Positions 53,672-63,571 of a stretch of DNA of 64,000 bases are shown in pieces. This DNA comes from Reichenbachiella agariperforans (GTDB lineage: Bacteria; Bacteroidota; Bacteroidia; Cytophagales; Cyclobacteriaceae). Made by a program: the position numbers and the translations under genes. The notes beneath the pieces are model-generated. The model worked only from the letters and a program-made list of their open reading frames with translations. It did no database searches and was not told the DNA's origin. Positions within the stretch are counted from its first letter, which is position 1. Each line of letters starts with the position of its first letter. Location: contig NZ_FRAA01000003.1 in assembly GCF_900142205.1 (NCBI RefSeq), forward strand, positions 248,001 through 312,000, in the 5' to 3' direction.

Positions 53672-53815
53672 TTTATTTAATTGATTATCAGTTATTAAAC
53701 ACAATTATTAAAACATTATCCGCAATAATAAAAATACGCATGTGAGATTTTTAAGTTACTACTTAAAATCACTTCATTTCATATCAAAACACTCCCATTT
53801 TAACAATTCAACCAT

Positions 53816-53823
53816 TAGATTTG
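53816..53823 (+). promoter_or_regulatory. Bacteroidota -7 element TAGATTTG before ugd
   Basis: It matches TAnnTTTG, 28 bp before the ATG at 53851. The -33 element is unclear. Confidence 0.45.
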
Positions 53824-53850
53824 CACCACTCCAAATGAATTGAATAAAAT

Positions 53851-55161
53851 ATGAAAATAGCTGTAGTTGGAACTGGTTACGTAGGTTTGGTAACTGGCAC
53901 ATGTTTTGCTGAAACGGGCAACCATGTCACATGTATTGACATTGACGAGAAAAAAGTTGAAAAACTTAAAAACAAAATAATACCTATATATGAACCAGGG
54001 CTGGATGTCCTTTTTGACAGAAACATCAAACAAGGCAGATTAGACTTTACGACTAATCTGAAGGAAGGGATCAAAGGTGCTAAAATCATCTTTTTAGCAC
54101 TTCCAACACCTCCAGGCGAAGACGGGTCAGCTGACCTAAGCTACATCCTTGGTGTAGCTGAAGATTTAGGCCCATTACTGGATCAATACACTGTCATCGT
54201 AGACAAAAGCACAGTACCTGTTGGCACAGCAGACAAGGTTACTGCAAAGATTGCTGAAAACGCTAAGGTAGAATTCAGTGTAGTATCTAATCCAGAATTC
54301 TTGAGGGAAGGGGTTGCCGTAGAAGATTTCATGAAGCCCGACCGTGTGGTCATTGGCACATCATCTACTAAGGCACAAAAAATCATGGAAGAGCTTTATG
54401 CACCATTAGTTAGACAAGGCAATCCTATCATCACCATGGATGAGAAGTCTGCTGAGCTGACTAAGTATGCTGCCAACTCTTTCTTGGCTACTAAAATCAC
54501 GTTCATGAACGAAATCGCCAACATGTGTGAACTCGTCGGTGCTGACGTAGATATGGTAAGAAAAGGAGTAGGAACTGACTCTAGAATCGGAAAAAGATTC
54601 CTATTTGCTGGAATCGGATATGGAGGTAGTTGCTTTCCTAAAGACGTACAAGCTCTAGCCAAATCTGCAAAAGAGGTCAACTATAATTTTGAGATTCTTA
54701 ATGCAGTAATGGCTAAAAACAAAGAGCAAAAGACCAAGTTGATAGACAGGCTCAAAGACCACTATGGTTCTGATCTCAAAGGAAAAACGGTTGCAGTATG
54801 GGGGCTTGCCTTCAAACCTTATACCGATGACATTAGAGAAGCCCCTGCTCTTGTTAATATTAAGGCGTTGTTAGAAGCTGGTGTTAAAATCAAGACTTAC
54901 GATCCAGAAGCGATGGATAACGTCAAAGAACTTCTCGGTGATTCTATTACGTTCTGCAAAGATGAATACGACGCAGCAGAAGATGCAGATGCTCTTCTCA
55001 TCATGACGGAGTGGCCAGTATTCAGGACACCTGACTTTGACAAAATCAAGTCTACACTCAAGGACAATGTCATTTTCGATGGTAGAAATCTCTATAATAC
55101 TGAGACGATGGCCGAATTAGGAATTACTTATTACAGCATCGGTAGAGCGATTGTAAAGTAA
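53851..55161 (+). CDS. ugd: UDP-glucose 6-dehydrogenase
   Basis: A 436-residue enzyme with the NAD-binding GTGYVG (7-12), STVPVGTA, SNPEFLREG and the catalytic Cys in GIGYGGSCFPKD (about 257). It converts UDP-glucose to UDP-glucuronate for polysaccharide synthesis. It is followed by its own terminator, so rfbB is a separate unit although functionally related. Confidence 0.95.
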   Translation: MKIAVVGTGYVGLVTGTCFAETGNHVTCIDIDEKKVEKLKNKIIPIYEPGLDVLFDRNIKQGRLDFTTNLKEGIKGAKIIFLALPTPPGEDGSADLSYILGVAEDLGPLLDQYTVIVDKSTVPVGTADKVTAKIAENAKVEFSVVSNPEFLREGVAVEDFMKPDRVVIGTSSTKAQKIMEELYAPLVRQGNPIITMDEKSAELTKYAANSFLATKITFMNEIANMCELVGADVDMVRKGVGTDSRIGKRFLFAGIGYGGSCFPKDVQALAKSAKEVNYNFEILNAVMAKNKEQKTKLIDRLKDHYGSDLKGKTVAVWGLAFKPYTDDIREAPALVNIKALLEAGVKIKTYDPEAMDNVKELLGDSITFCKDEYDAAEDADALLIMTEWPVFRTPDFDKIKSTLKDNVIFDGRNLYNTETMAELGITYYSIGRAIVK

Positions 55162-55178
55162 GATTGAATAACAATACA

Positions 55179-55219
55179 AGACCGAGGTGTGAATTATACA
55201 TTCATGCCTCGGTCTTTTT
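55179..55219 (+). terminator. Terminator of ugd
   Basis: AGACCGAGG (55179-55187) and CCTCGGTCT (55207-55215) form the stem, with an inner TGAAT/ATTCA extension, and TTTTTG follows. It argues against translation starting before it for rfbB. Confidence 0.9.
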
Positions 55220-55290
55220 GTATAGGTAAGGCTATCTGTATAATTGACAACCCACAAGTTTCAAATCGAAATAGTAAAGCATTAGAACAA

Positions 55291-56316
55291 ATGAAAAGAT
55301 CAATACTTATCACTGGTGGAGCAGGGTTTATCGGTTCGCATGTTGTGCGATATTTTGTCAACCAATACCCTGATTATCAAATCATAAATCTAGATAAGCT
55401 AACCTATGCAGGAAATCTAGAAAACCTAACAGACGTCACAAATAGTAATTACAAATTCTTAAAAGGAGATATCTGCGAGGCAAACTTCATAGAGAAGTTG
55501 TTCGCTTCAGAGTCCATTGATGCCGTCATCCACCTGGCAGCAGAATCACATGTGGATCGTTCCATTGAAGACCCACTTTCCTTTGTCAATACCAATATAA
55601 TTGGCACGGTAAACCTACTCAATGCTGCGAAGAAACAATGGAATGGAGATTTTGACAACAAGCTCTTTTATCACGTTTCTACTGATGAAGTCTATGGGTC
55701 ACTAAAAGATGGAGAGTTCTTCTTAGAAACGACCTCATACGATCCTCAATCTCCCTACTCTGCTTCAAAAGCTAGTTCGGATCATTTTGTAAGAGCCTAT
55801 CAAAACACCTATAACCTACCTATAGTAATCTCTAATTGTTCCAATAACTATGGCCCTAATCAATTTCCTGAGAAATTGATTCCAGTATGTATCGAAAAAA
55901 TCATTGAAGAAAAGCCGCTACCCATATATGGGGCAGGTGTCAACGTACGTGATTGGCTATTTGTAGTAGATCATGTCACGGCCATTGATGCAGTTTTTCA
56001 CAAAGGAAAAATTGGAGAAACCTACAATATAGGTGGCTTCAACGAATGGAAAAACATAGACCTAGTCAAACTCCTGTGTAAAATCATGGACAACAAACTA
56101 GGCCGTCCAGAAGGGTATTCTGCTCAGCTTATAACCTTCGTGACCGATAGGGCTGGACACGACATGAGGTATGCGATCGACTCTACCAAGATATCCAACG
56201 AACTCAACTGGAAGCCATCGGTACAGTTCGAAGAAGGACTCACGAAAACAGTAGACTGGTATCTCGCCAATCAACCTTGGTTAGACAATATTAAATCTGG
56301 TGCATACAGAAAATAG
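55291..56316 (+). CDS. rfbB: dTDP-glucose 4,6-dehydratase
   Basis: Start 55291 is chosen because it directly precedes the Rossmann strand (KRSILITGGAGFIGSH), and the longer frame crosses the ugd terminator. The 341-residue protein has HLAAESHVDRSI, STDEVYGSL (catalytic Asp/Glu), YSASKASSDH (YxxxK) and NNYGPNQFPEKLIP. It makes dTDP-4-keto-6-deoxyglucose for rhamnose and related sugars. The rest of the dTDP pathway is not in the window. Confidence 0.95.
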   Translation: MKRSILITGGAGFIGSHVVRYFVNQYPDYQIINLDKLTYAGNLENLTDVTNSNYKFLKGDICEANFIEKLFASESIDAVIHLAAESHVDRSIEDPLSFVNTNIIGTVNLLNAAKKQWNGDFDNKLFYHVSTDEVYGSLKDGEFFLETTSYDPQSPYSASKASSDHFVRAYQNTYNLPIVISNCSNNYGPNQFPEKLIPVCIEKIIEEKPLPIYGAGVNVRDWLFVVDHVTAIDAVFHKGKIGETYNIGGFNEWKNIDLVKLLCKIMDNKLGRPEGYSAQLITFVTDRAGHDMRYAIDSTKISNELNWKPSVQFEEGLTKTVDWYLANQPWLDNIKSGAYRK

Positions 56317-56355
56317 TCGTTTAATTTATCTTCGTAGACTTTAACACAATCACTC

Positions 56356-57381
56356 ATGGTTATATCATCAGAAGTTCGGCTCAACCAATTGGTCATTCAC
56401 AAACTGGCAGAAGAAGGTCTCATCACCTCTACTGGTAGTATCGACGCGCTAGACGAAGACCTTAATAAACTGTTGGTTAATTATTTCTTCAAGTCTTTCA
56501 AGGAAGAAGAGCGATACCATTTTGCGATCGACAATGAGGAGATTGATCCTAAAACTTTTGAAGTGGTTAGTCAGATTTTTGACAACCCTGAATCTCTTTA
56601 CGATCACTCATTAGTACTAGCCTCACACCTCTCTGCTCTTTCTCAAAACCAAAACATTAAAGAAGGAGACTTCTTGGTGTGTCACTTTGAAGATTGCGTA
56701 ATCGACGATGAAGTTACAGATGTGATCGGGTTGTTCAAAGTAGAAAACAAAGAGACCTACATCAAAATCATGGGGCAAGGAAACGATTTCAATATTATCT
56801 CCGATGAAGGTATAAGCATCAATAAACTCGACAAAGGCGTACTTATCTTCAATACAAGTAGAGAAAGTGGGTATCAAGTTTTGCTCGTAGATATAACAAA
56901 CAAATCAAATAGTGCGCAATACTGGCAAAATGATTTTTTGGGACTAGAAAAAACGGTAGACGAATATTATCAAACACAAAACCTCATCAATAACATTCAG
57001 GAATTTGCTCAAGGGGCTTTCGAACAAAATGAAAAGCCAGAGAAGCTTTCCTTTGTCAATGAATCCATTGATTACTTAAAAAACAACGAATTTTTCAACA
57101 AAGAGGATTATCAAGAAAAGGTATTACAATCACCAGAACTGATTGATCAATTCGAGAACTTTCAAATAAAAAAACAAGAAGAAGAACCAGACCTAGACAC
57201 CAATCAATTCGATATATCCAAACCAGCCATTAAGAACACCAAGAGATTCATCCGTTCGATCATCAAGCTAGATAAAAATTTTCATGTCTATGTACATGGC
57301 AACAAAGAGCAAATTACACGCGGGTACGACAATGAGCGAAAACTCAACTACTACACTTTATACTTTCACGAAGAACATTAG
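56356..57381 (+). CDS. Nucleoid-associated protein (NdpA/YejK-like)
   Basis: A 341-residue protein with the family pattern in the first half (EVRLNQLVIHKLAEEGLI; LASHLSALSQNQNIKEGDFLVCHFED) and later ILIFNTSRESGYQVLLVDI, with a C-terminal NFHVYVHGNKEQITRGYD. Members bind DNA and associate with the nucleoid. It lies 39 bp after rfbB on the same strand and converges with a two-component pair. Confidence 0.85.
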   Translation: MVISSEVRLNQLVIHKLAEEGLITSTGSIDALDEDLNKLLVNYFFKSFKEEERYHFAIDNEEIDPKTFEVVSQIFDNPESLYDHSLVLASHLSALSQNQNIKEGDFLVCHFEDCVIDDEVTDVIGLFKVENKETYIKIMGQGNDFNIISDEGISINKLDKGVLIFNTSRESGYQVLLVDITNKSNSAQYWQNDFLGLEKTVDEYYQTQNLINNIQEFAQGAFEQNEKPEKLSFVNESIDYLKNNEFFNKEDYQEKVLQSPELIDQFENFQIKKQEEEPDLDTNQFDISKPAIKNTKRFIRSIIKLDKNFHVYVHGNKEQITRGYDNERKLNYYTLYFHEEH

Positions 57382-57400
57382 GGATTCCTACAAAAGAATT

Positions 57401-57793
57401 TTAACTAAAGACCTCTTCTAGTTTTTCGTTGGTGATAGGCTTACTGACAAATGAAATGATATTTTCATTGTCATTGGCTTTATCAATATCAGATTGAATC
57501 ACTGAAGAAGTGACCATGTATAGCTTTATCTTAGATCTCATCTCTGAAGGCAGCGTCTGATAGTCCTGTAGAAAATCCCAACCATTTTTAACAGGCATAT
57601 TCACATCCAGCATAACCAAATCTGGGAGTACATCCGCTTGATCTACGTTCTCTTTAAAAAAATCGTACGCCTCTTGCCCATTAAAAAAACTGAGAATTTC
57701 ACATTCGAAATTTTTCATCTCGATTTGCTTCTTGATAATCAACTGAAACACCTGATCATCATCTATAACTGCTACCTTTCTTATCTTACCCAT
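57401..57793 (-). CDS. Single-domain response regulator
   Basis: A 130-residue receiver-only protein: acidic pocket IDDDQVF, phospho-acceptor Asp in LPDLVMLDVNMPVKNGWDF (about 60), Thr/Ser switch MVTSS and Lys in VSKPITN. Without an output domain it probably works by protein contact. It follows the large kinase gene by 20 bp and is its likely partner. Confidence 0.92.
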   Translation of the reverse strand: MGKIRKVAVIDDDQVFQLIIKKQIEMKNFECEILSFFNGQEAYDFFKENVDQADVLPDLVMLDVNMPVKNGWDFLQDYQTLPSEMRSKIKLYMVTSSVIQSDIDKANDNENIISFVSKPITNEKLEEVFS

Positions 57794-57813
57794 AATGTGA
57801 AATCTAATTTATA

Positions 57814-60168
57814 TTAATGGTCTGTACTTATCAACTTTAATGTTCCAAAATCGACAATAAACTTAGTCCCTTTTCCTTCTTTACTTTCTACCGAAATCAA
57901 GCCACCTAGGGATTCTATCTGTGCTCTAGTGATAAATAGCCCTACGCCCCGCGCATCTTGGTGTGCATGAAATGTCTTTCGCAATCCAAACAGTTTGTCA
58001 CCATGCTTTTCCAAATCTATCCCCAGACCATTGTCCTCAATCGAAAGATACCCTCTACCGTTTTGTTCCCAACTTCGCAGCTTAATCAGTGCCTTCTCAT
58101 TAGACCTCCGATACTTTATCGCATTGGTCACTAGGTTCTGCAAGATACTCTCCAAATAGATTTTGGGATAAAAAATTGAAGGCATGTCAAAGTTAACCAC
58201 AAACTCCGCATCTGCCTTAGCAATTTGGTCAACAATACTGTTTAGTATTTTCTCTAACACCTCCTCAAAATGCAAAATTTTCCTCTGTTTATCTAGCTCC
58301 CAAGAAGTCTTCACGACATCATTGAGCTCAATAATGGTCTCGTCTAGGTTGCGAACCGTCTTTCCTACATTCTCCCATACGAACGCCTGTGTGGCTTCTG
58401 ACGGGTCCGCTTCTCTAATCTTAATCAGAGATAGCATATTGGTAATCGGTGCTCTCAAATTATGGGACGCGATGTGAGCAAACTCCTCCAACTGATTGTT
58501 TTGGCGAGCGAGATTTTCGTTAAGCACTTCCAATTCTTGGTCTCGAACTAGAATATGACGTTCCGCTTCTTTACGATCTGATATATCATAAAATGCAATT
58601 TGCACAGACTCTTCTCCTTGATAATCTATCAAGGTACCCATAGCCTCCACTTCTATTACTGACCCATCCACACATAGAAACTTCTGTTCGTTACGATGTG
58701 CCTTTTTGGTTTTATATATCTTATCTACTCTTGCTTGGGCGATTTCTTTAGATTCGGGATGGACAAAACTCATGGCTTGCTTCCCTACAAAATCATAGAT
58801 GCTATTTCCTCGTGCTAAACGAACCGTCTCCGTATTTACGTGTTTGATCACACCATTGCTATGTATAATGATGCCAACTGGAGAGTTATCAAAAAGCAAC
58901 TGAAAACGATTGGCTTCCTCTATTACTCGCTCCTCACTGAGACGTAGATCTCTTTCCACCTGACGCAACAATGTCACATCATTCAAGCTCATAATATTCT
59001 TAACAAATCTACCATGCTCATCTCTGATGGTGGTAGCAGAGAACATGACCTCCATGATATCACCATTCTTCTTGATGAACTGCAGAGCCACATCTTTACA
59101 GTAACCATTTTGCAAAAAATCAGGCAACATCTTGACGGCATCCTTTCTAGACCGTGATGTCAGAAAATGCATCGCTCGTCTACCAATCACGTCTTTTCTA
59201 GCATAGCCAGTCTTCTCTAGGAAGTAATCCCCCACTTCTATCACCACGCCAGACTTATTGGTAGAGGAGAAATAAGCTGGTGTATTATTATAAAGAGCCT
59301 TGAACCGGTTTTCGCTATCTTCAATTTTCTTTTGGTATTCAATACGCTGTAGCTCCGCAGCTGCACGTGTCGAAAATATTTGCAAGATTTTTTCGGTATG
59401 CGTACTGGACGCCAATGGTCTTTCGTAAAGTGCAAAAATGAACCCTATTGGCTTGCTATACAACTCATTGTAATAGAGGGGAATACCTACAAAACCATTA
59501 AAAACATGGTACTGGTTCAGTTCGAAGTGCGGAAATTTATTTTTGAAGCCATGACCAATCTCAAAATAAGAATGAGTAACGACCTCTTCGAAGGGTGAGC
59601 CTTCTATCTCCCACTCAACATTCTCAATTTTCCCTCCTATAAAGTTAACAGAGACAGTCTCCAAAAGATCTTGTCTATCATCTATTAAACATATCGCAGT
59701 ATAATCGGCCTTGAGCGCTTTGGACAGCTGTAGCGTCAGTTGATCCAAATAATCAGTGCCCGTCCAAGAAGATGTCGCTTCATAGATATTCTGAAGCAAA
59801 TCATAATATTCTATGAGTTCGTTTTCACGCTGCCTTTTTTTCGTAATTTCTTTGATGATCGCCAGAACCTCGTCTGTATCATTGGGCTCTACTAGCACTT
59901 CGTAGTGCGTCCTGCTCCCCAGCCTCCCTAATGAGAAATATGCAGATTGTGATTCTTGAGACTCGATACAATCACGAACCGCTTTGTACACCTCTCCTAA
60001 AAACTCAAAATCCTTAATATTCCGATTGTTGTACAAATCCAACTCCAAAATAGCTGGATCACTACTAGGATGACAATGACACTCCAATACCCTGCCACTC
60101 CAATCTATGCGTAGAATGGGATCTTTTACAATCTTCAGTAAACCTTGTTTGGTATCAATGGGAGTCAT
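57814..60168 (-). CDS. Multi-PAS/GAF sensor histidine kinase
   Basis: A soluble 784-residue kinase with no transmembrane helix. The order is PAS (about 1-115), GAF (about 140-290), PAS (305-420, NRFKALYNNTPAYFS), PAS (430-545, NRFQLLFDNSPVGII), a HisKA-like helix with phospho-His in FAHIASHNLRAPITN, and HATPase (LQNLVTNAIKYR; IEDNGLGIDL; ARGVGLFITRAQ). It senses a cytosolic signal; the ligand is unknown. Confidence 0.93.
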   Translation of the reverse strand: MTPIDTKQGLLKIVKDPILRIDWSGRVLECHCHPSSDPAILELDLYNNRNIKDFEFLGEVYKAVRDCIESQESQSAYFSLGRLGSRTHYEVLVEPNDTDEVLAIIKEITKKRQRENELIEYYDLLQNIYEATSSWTGTDYLDQLTLQLSKALKADYTAICLIDDRQDLLETVSVNFIGGKIENVEWEIEGSPFEEVVTHSYFEIGHGFKNKFPHFELNQYHVFNGFVGIPLYYNELYSKPIGFIFALYERPLASSTHTEKILQIFSTRAAAELQRIEYQKKIEDSENRFKALYNNTPAYFSSTNKSGVVIEVGDYFLEKTGYARKDVIGRRAMHFLTSRSRKDAVKMLPDFLQNGYCKDVALQFIKKNGDIMEVMFSATTIRDEHGRFVKNIMSLNDVTLLRQVERDLRLSEERVIEEANRFQLLFDNSPVGIIIHSNGVIKHVNTETVRLARGNSIYDFVGKQAMSFVHPESKEIAQARVDKIYKTKKAHRNEQKFLCVDGSVIEVEAMGTLIDYQGEESVQIAFYDISDRKEAERHILVRDQELEVLNENLARQNNQLEEFAHIASHNLRAPITNMLSLIKIREADPSEATQAFVWENVGKTVRNLDETIIELNDVVKTSWELDKQRKILHFEEVLEKILNSIVDQIAKADAEFVVNFDMPSIFYPKIYLESILQNLVTNAIKYRRSNEKALIKLRSWEQNGRGYLSIEDNGLGIDLEKHGDKLFGLRKTFHAHQDARGVGLFITRAQIESLGGLISVESKEGKGTKFIVDFGTLKLISTDH

Positions 60169-60382
60169 GTATGCGACGAAAATAAATCAATTAAACCATT
60201 TTGCTTTCACATACATGAGCAGATTCCGAAATAGTCATAGCTGATCAACTTTTCTCCAATTCGTAAATAGTGCTACTTGATTCCTTAGAAATCAGCCTTA
60301 AGACTAAGCCATAATTCACAGATTCACAATTTTACATTCAAATATTTTATCCCATTATTTTTAATTTCCATCACCAGCATTC

Positions 60383-60414
60383 TTTGCTTAATAAGAGGGC
60401 ATCTTCTAAATTTG
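60383..60414 (+). promoter_or_regulatory. Bacteroidota promoter TTTG-N20-TAAATTTG before glyA
   Basis: TTTG (60383-60386) and TAAATTTG (60407-60414) are 20 bp apart, a full match to the consensus. It lies 23 bp before the ATG at 60438 and rules out the longer upstream frame. Confidence 0.75.
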
Positions 60415-60437
60415 CGCCTCATAGAAACCATTATATC

Positions 60438-61727
60438 ATGCAGAGAGATCTTGACGTATTCAACCTAATCGAAAAAGAAAGAGAAAGACAAGAAAGTGGA
60501 ATAGAACTTATTGCTTCTGAGAACTTTGTATCACCGCAAGTGATGGAGGCCGCAGGAACGGTACTCACCAACAAATACGCTGAAGGTCTACCAGGCAAAA
60601 GATACTATGGTGGCTGTGAAGTCGTCGATCAAATCGAAGACATCGCTAGAAACAGAGCCAAAGAACTGTTCGGTGCAGAATGGGTCAACGTGCAGCCACA
60701 CTCAGGTGCACAAGCGAATGCAGCGGTATTCTTGGCATGTTTGAAACCAGGGGATGCAGTATTAGGTTTTGACTTGTCGCACGGCGGTCACCTCTCGCAC
60801 GGTTCGCCCGTCAATATCTCTGGAAAATACTTTGACGCCAACTTCTACGGCGTAGAAAAAGAAACAGGACTCATCGACATGGACAAAGTCGAGGAGAAAG
60901 CCAAAGCTGTAAAACCTAAATTGATCATCTGCGGAGCATCTGCTTATTCTAGAGATTGGGATTACGCACGATTCAGAGCGATCGCTGATTCGGTCGGCGC
61001 TTTGCTATTGGCTGATATCTCTCACCCGTCTGGACTGATCGCCAAAGGTCTCTTGGAAGACCCTATGCCGCACTGTCACATCGTGACCACCACCACCCAC
61101 AAAACACTCAGAGGCCCTAGAGGCGGGATGATTTTGATGGGCGAAGATTTTGAAAACCCATGGGGGTTGAAAACACCAAAAGGCATCACTCGCATGATGT
61201 CGTCTGTTTTGGATTCGGGTGTATTCCCAGGTACACAAGGAGGGCCGCTAGAGCATATCATCGCAGCGAAAGCCATTGCATTTGGCGAAGCGCTAACGGA
61301 TGATTACATGCACTACGCACTCCAGGTCAAGAAAAACGCAGAGGTAATGGCTGAGTCTTTCGTCAAAAGAGGCTACAACCTGATCTCAGGTGGCACAGAC
61401 AATCACCTCATGCTGATCGATCTCGGTTCAAAAGGCATCACAGGAAAGGATGCTGAAAACGGGCTCGTTAGAGCTGAAATCACCGTCAACAAAAACATGG
61501 TACCATTTGATGAGCGTTCTCCATTCGTCACCTCAGGTATCCGTGTAGGTACTGCCGCTATCACTTCACGCCACATGAAAGATGGCGACATGGATCGCGT
61601 AGTTGAGTTGATGGATACCGTTTTGATGAACCTCGACAATGACGCTAAAATCAACGAAGTGAAAAACGATGTAAACACATGGATGAAAGACTTCCCACTT
61701 TACACACAACTTGCTTCTTTGGTATAA
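60438..61727 (+). CDS. glyA: Serine hydroxymethyltransferase
   Basis: Start 60438 gives 429 residues ([18 protein letters not shown]), the usual length. PLP-enzyme hallmarks are [42 protein letters not shown] and the PLP lysine in [14 protein letters not shown]. It converts serine and tetrahydrofolate to glycine and methylene-THF. It is followed by tatC after 3 bp. Confidence 0.97.
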   Translation: MQRDLDVFNLIEKERERQESGIELIASENFVSPQVMEAAGTVLTNKYAEGLPGKRYYGGCEVVDQIEDIARNRAKELFGAEWVNVQPHSGAQANAAVFLACLKPGDAVLGFDLSHGGHLSHGSPVNISGKYFDANFYGVEKETGLIDMDKVEEKAKAVKPKLIICGASAYSRDWDYARFRAIADSVGALLLADISHPSGLIAKGLLEDPMPHCHIVTTTTHKTLRGPRGGMILMGEDFENPWGLKTPKGITRMMSSVLDSGVFPGTQGGPLEHIIAAKAIAFGEALTDDYMHYALQVKKNAEVMAESFVKRGYNLISGGTDNHLMLIDLGSKGITGKDAENGLVRAEITVNKNMVPFDERSPFVTSGIRVGTAAITSRHMKDGDMDRVVELMDTVLMNLDNDAKINEVKNDVNTWMKDFPLYTQLASLV

Positions 61728-61730
61728 ACT

Positions 61731-62579
61731 ATGAGTAACCTCCCCTTGGATCAAATGGATCCAGACGAACACGAAACAAACGAAATGTCGTTTCTTGATC
61801 ATCTGGAAGAACTCCGGTGGCACATCATCAGAGCATTTATTGCGATCACTGCATTCACCGTCGGAGCATTTGCGTCCAAGGAGCTGGTTTTCGGCACCAT
61901 CATTCTAGGGCCATCCAAAACGGACTTCTGGACCTATCGCTGGCTCTGTCAGTTGGGTGACCTCCTACAGACGCAAGCTATTTGCATAGATACACTCCCC
62001 TTCATCCTACAGAGTAGACAGATGACGGGGCAGTTTACGATGCACATCGCATCCTCCTTTGCGATAGGACTGATCTGTGCATTTCCGTATGCCTTTTGGG
62101 AAATCTGGAGATTTATCAGCCCAGGACTCTATATCAACGAAAAGAAAGTAGCGCGCGGAGCGGTCTTTTGGGTTAGCTTTCTTTTCATGATAGGTGTGGC
62201 CTTTGGCTATCTGATCTTGACGCCACTCAGTGTCAATTTCCTATCCAACTACCAGATCGATCCCTCGATTCTCAACGAGTTTGACATCATCTCGTATGTA
62301 TCGACAGTGACCACACTGGTATTGGCTTGTGGATTGTTGTTTCAACTCCCAATGGTGGTACTCTTCCTCACCAAAGCAGGGATCATCACTCCTGCAATCA
62401 TGAAAGCCTACCGCAAGCATGGCATAGTGGTCATATTCTTTTTGGGAGCTTTGCTGACCCCACCAGACCCGTTTAGTCAGATACTGATAGCTATACCCCT
62501 CATCGGGCTCTATCAGATCAGTATCACGGTATCCAAGAGAGCGTATAAGAACAGAGAAAAAGAATTAATCAAATTGTAA
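61731..62579 (+). CDS. tatC: Sec-independent translocase subunit TatC
   Basis: A 282-residue inner-membrane protein with six helices and the conserved N-terminal FLDHLEELRWHIIRA, then FPYAFWEIWRFISPGLYINEKK. An insertion of about 40 residues between TM1 and the next conserved block (DFWTYRWLCQLGDLLQTQAICID) is visible; I believe such insertions occur in Bacteroidota TatC. It recognises twin-arginine signals. It is in an operon with glyA and rpiB; tatA is not nearby. Confidence 0.94.
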   Translation: MSNLPLDQMDPDEHETNEMSFLDHLEELRWHIIRAFIAITAFTVGAFASKELVFGTIILGPSKTDFWTYRWLCQLGDLLQTQAICIDTLPFILQSRQMTGQFTMHIASSFAIGLICAFPYAFWEIWRFISPGLYINEKKVARGAVFWVSFLFMIGVAFGYLILTPLSVNFLSNYQIDPSILNEFDIISYVSTVTTLVLACGLLFQLPMVVLFLTKAGIITPAIMKAYRKHGIVVIFFLGALLTPPDPFSQILIAIPLIGLYQISITVSKRAYKNREKELIKL

Positions 62580-62590
62580 ATAACAGCAAG

Positions 62591-63022
62591 ATGAAAATAG
62601 CAATAGGCGGTGATCATGCCGGATTTGAATACAAAAGAGACATCATCTCTCACTTACAAAAGTTAGGGCATGAGGTAGAGGATTTCGGGCCAAACACTGC
62701 AGATTCGGTAGACTACCCCGATCATGTGCACCCTGTAGCTGACTCCATCGAAGGTGGCAAAAACGAGCTAGGCATCTTGATCTGTGGTAGTGCCAATGGA
62801 GTAGCTATGACCGCCAACAAGCACCAAGGTATCCGCGCAGGCCTCTGCTGGGAAGTAGAAGTAGCTGAACTCATTCGTCAGCACAATGATGCCAATATCA
62901 TCTGTCTCCCCGCTCGTTTTGTCTCGCTAGATAAAGCCCTCGCAATGGTAGACAAATTCGTCACCACGGAGTTCGAAGGGGGCAGACACCAGACCAGAGT
63001 CGATAAGATTCGTTGTGTTTGA
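62591..63022 (+). CDS. rpiB: Ribose-5-phosphate isomerase B
   Basis: A 143-residue enzyme: IAIGGDHAGFEYK, active-site Cys in GILICGSANGVAMTANKHQGIRAGLCW, and NIICLPARFVS. It interconverts ribose 5-phosphate and ribulose 5-phosphate in the pentose phosphate pathway. It is the last gene of the glyA-tatC-rpiB unit, followed by a terminator. Confidence 0.95.
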   Translation: MKIAIGGDHAGFEYKRDIISHLQKLGHEVEDFGPNTADSVDYPDHVHPVADSIEGGKNELGILICGSANGVAMTANKHQGIRAGLCWEVEVAELIRQHNDANIICLPARFVSLDKALAMVDKFVTTEFEGGRHQTRVDKIRCV

Positions 63023-63051
63023 GCCAATGCTTAAACAATAGACTTTAGAAG

Positions 63052-63079
63052 AAAGCGCAGCAGTTTGTTGCGCTTTTTT
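63052..63079 (+). terminator. Terminator after rpiB
   Basis: AAAGCGCA (63052-63059) and TGCGCTTT (63069-63076) form a stem followed by TTTT. It is 29 bp after the stop codon. Confidence 0.88.
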
Positions 63080-63278
63080 ATTGCCTTTCTATTGACACTA
63101 CCAACTTTTCATCATAGACAGGTTAAAACGTTGTCAGTCACTTTTTCCTAAAATGAATAGACTCTTCCACTAATATCTATTATAATAGCTAAGCAGCTCA
63201 TCTGAGAAAACTTCTTTATCTAAGTATGACATAAGCCCTATCAGTAGGCTTATGAAATCCTACTAGAAAAGTATATCT

Positions 63279-63476
63279 ATGAAAACAAGCTTACTACCAA
63301 CCCCCACCATGCCTCTATGGCACACGCGAGCACTTTATACCCTATTCACAGTTATATCCAGCATTGGCAATGTTCATTTGAAGTGTAATAAAAGAATTGA
63401 CGAATTGGCCAAACAGCTGGAAGAGTTGACAAAATATAGTCTAAACCGTTATGACTATGATTACCGAAGTGCATAA
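63279..63476 (+). CDS. Possible small ORF (65 aa), weak
   Basis: In the 549-bp gap between rpiB and the last gene, this frame encodes KTSLLPTPTMPLWHTRALYTLF and KCNKRIDELAKQLEELTKYS. The second half looks helical. There is no family, clear ribosome site or operon context. Apart from this and the rpiB terminator nothing else is seen in the gap. Confidence 0.25.
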   Translation: MKTSLLPTPTMPLWHTRALYTLFTVISSIGNVHLKCNKRIDELAKQLEELTKYSLNRYDYDYRSA

Positions 63477-63571
63477 GGTAACAAAAGTGTGCAAGTATGC
63501 TGATCTCACCAAAAACGCAAAGTATGTCTAGCAAGTAAATCATTTTTTTAATCTTATAAACACCAACTATT

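Noticed and set aside
55189-55290. Upstream extension of rfbB
   Set aside because: It would start inside the ugd terminator; ATG 55291 begins right at the Rossmann strand.
60384-60437. Upstream extension of glyA
   Set aside because: It overlaps the TTTG-N20-TAAATTTG promoter, so it cannot be translated from that transcript.
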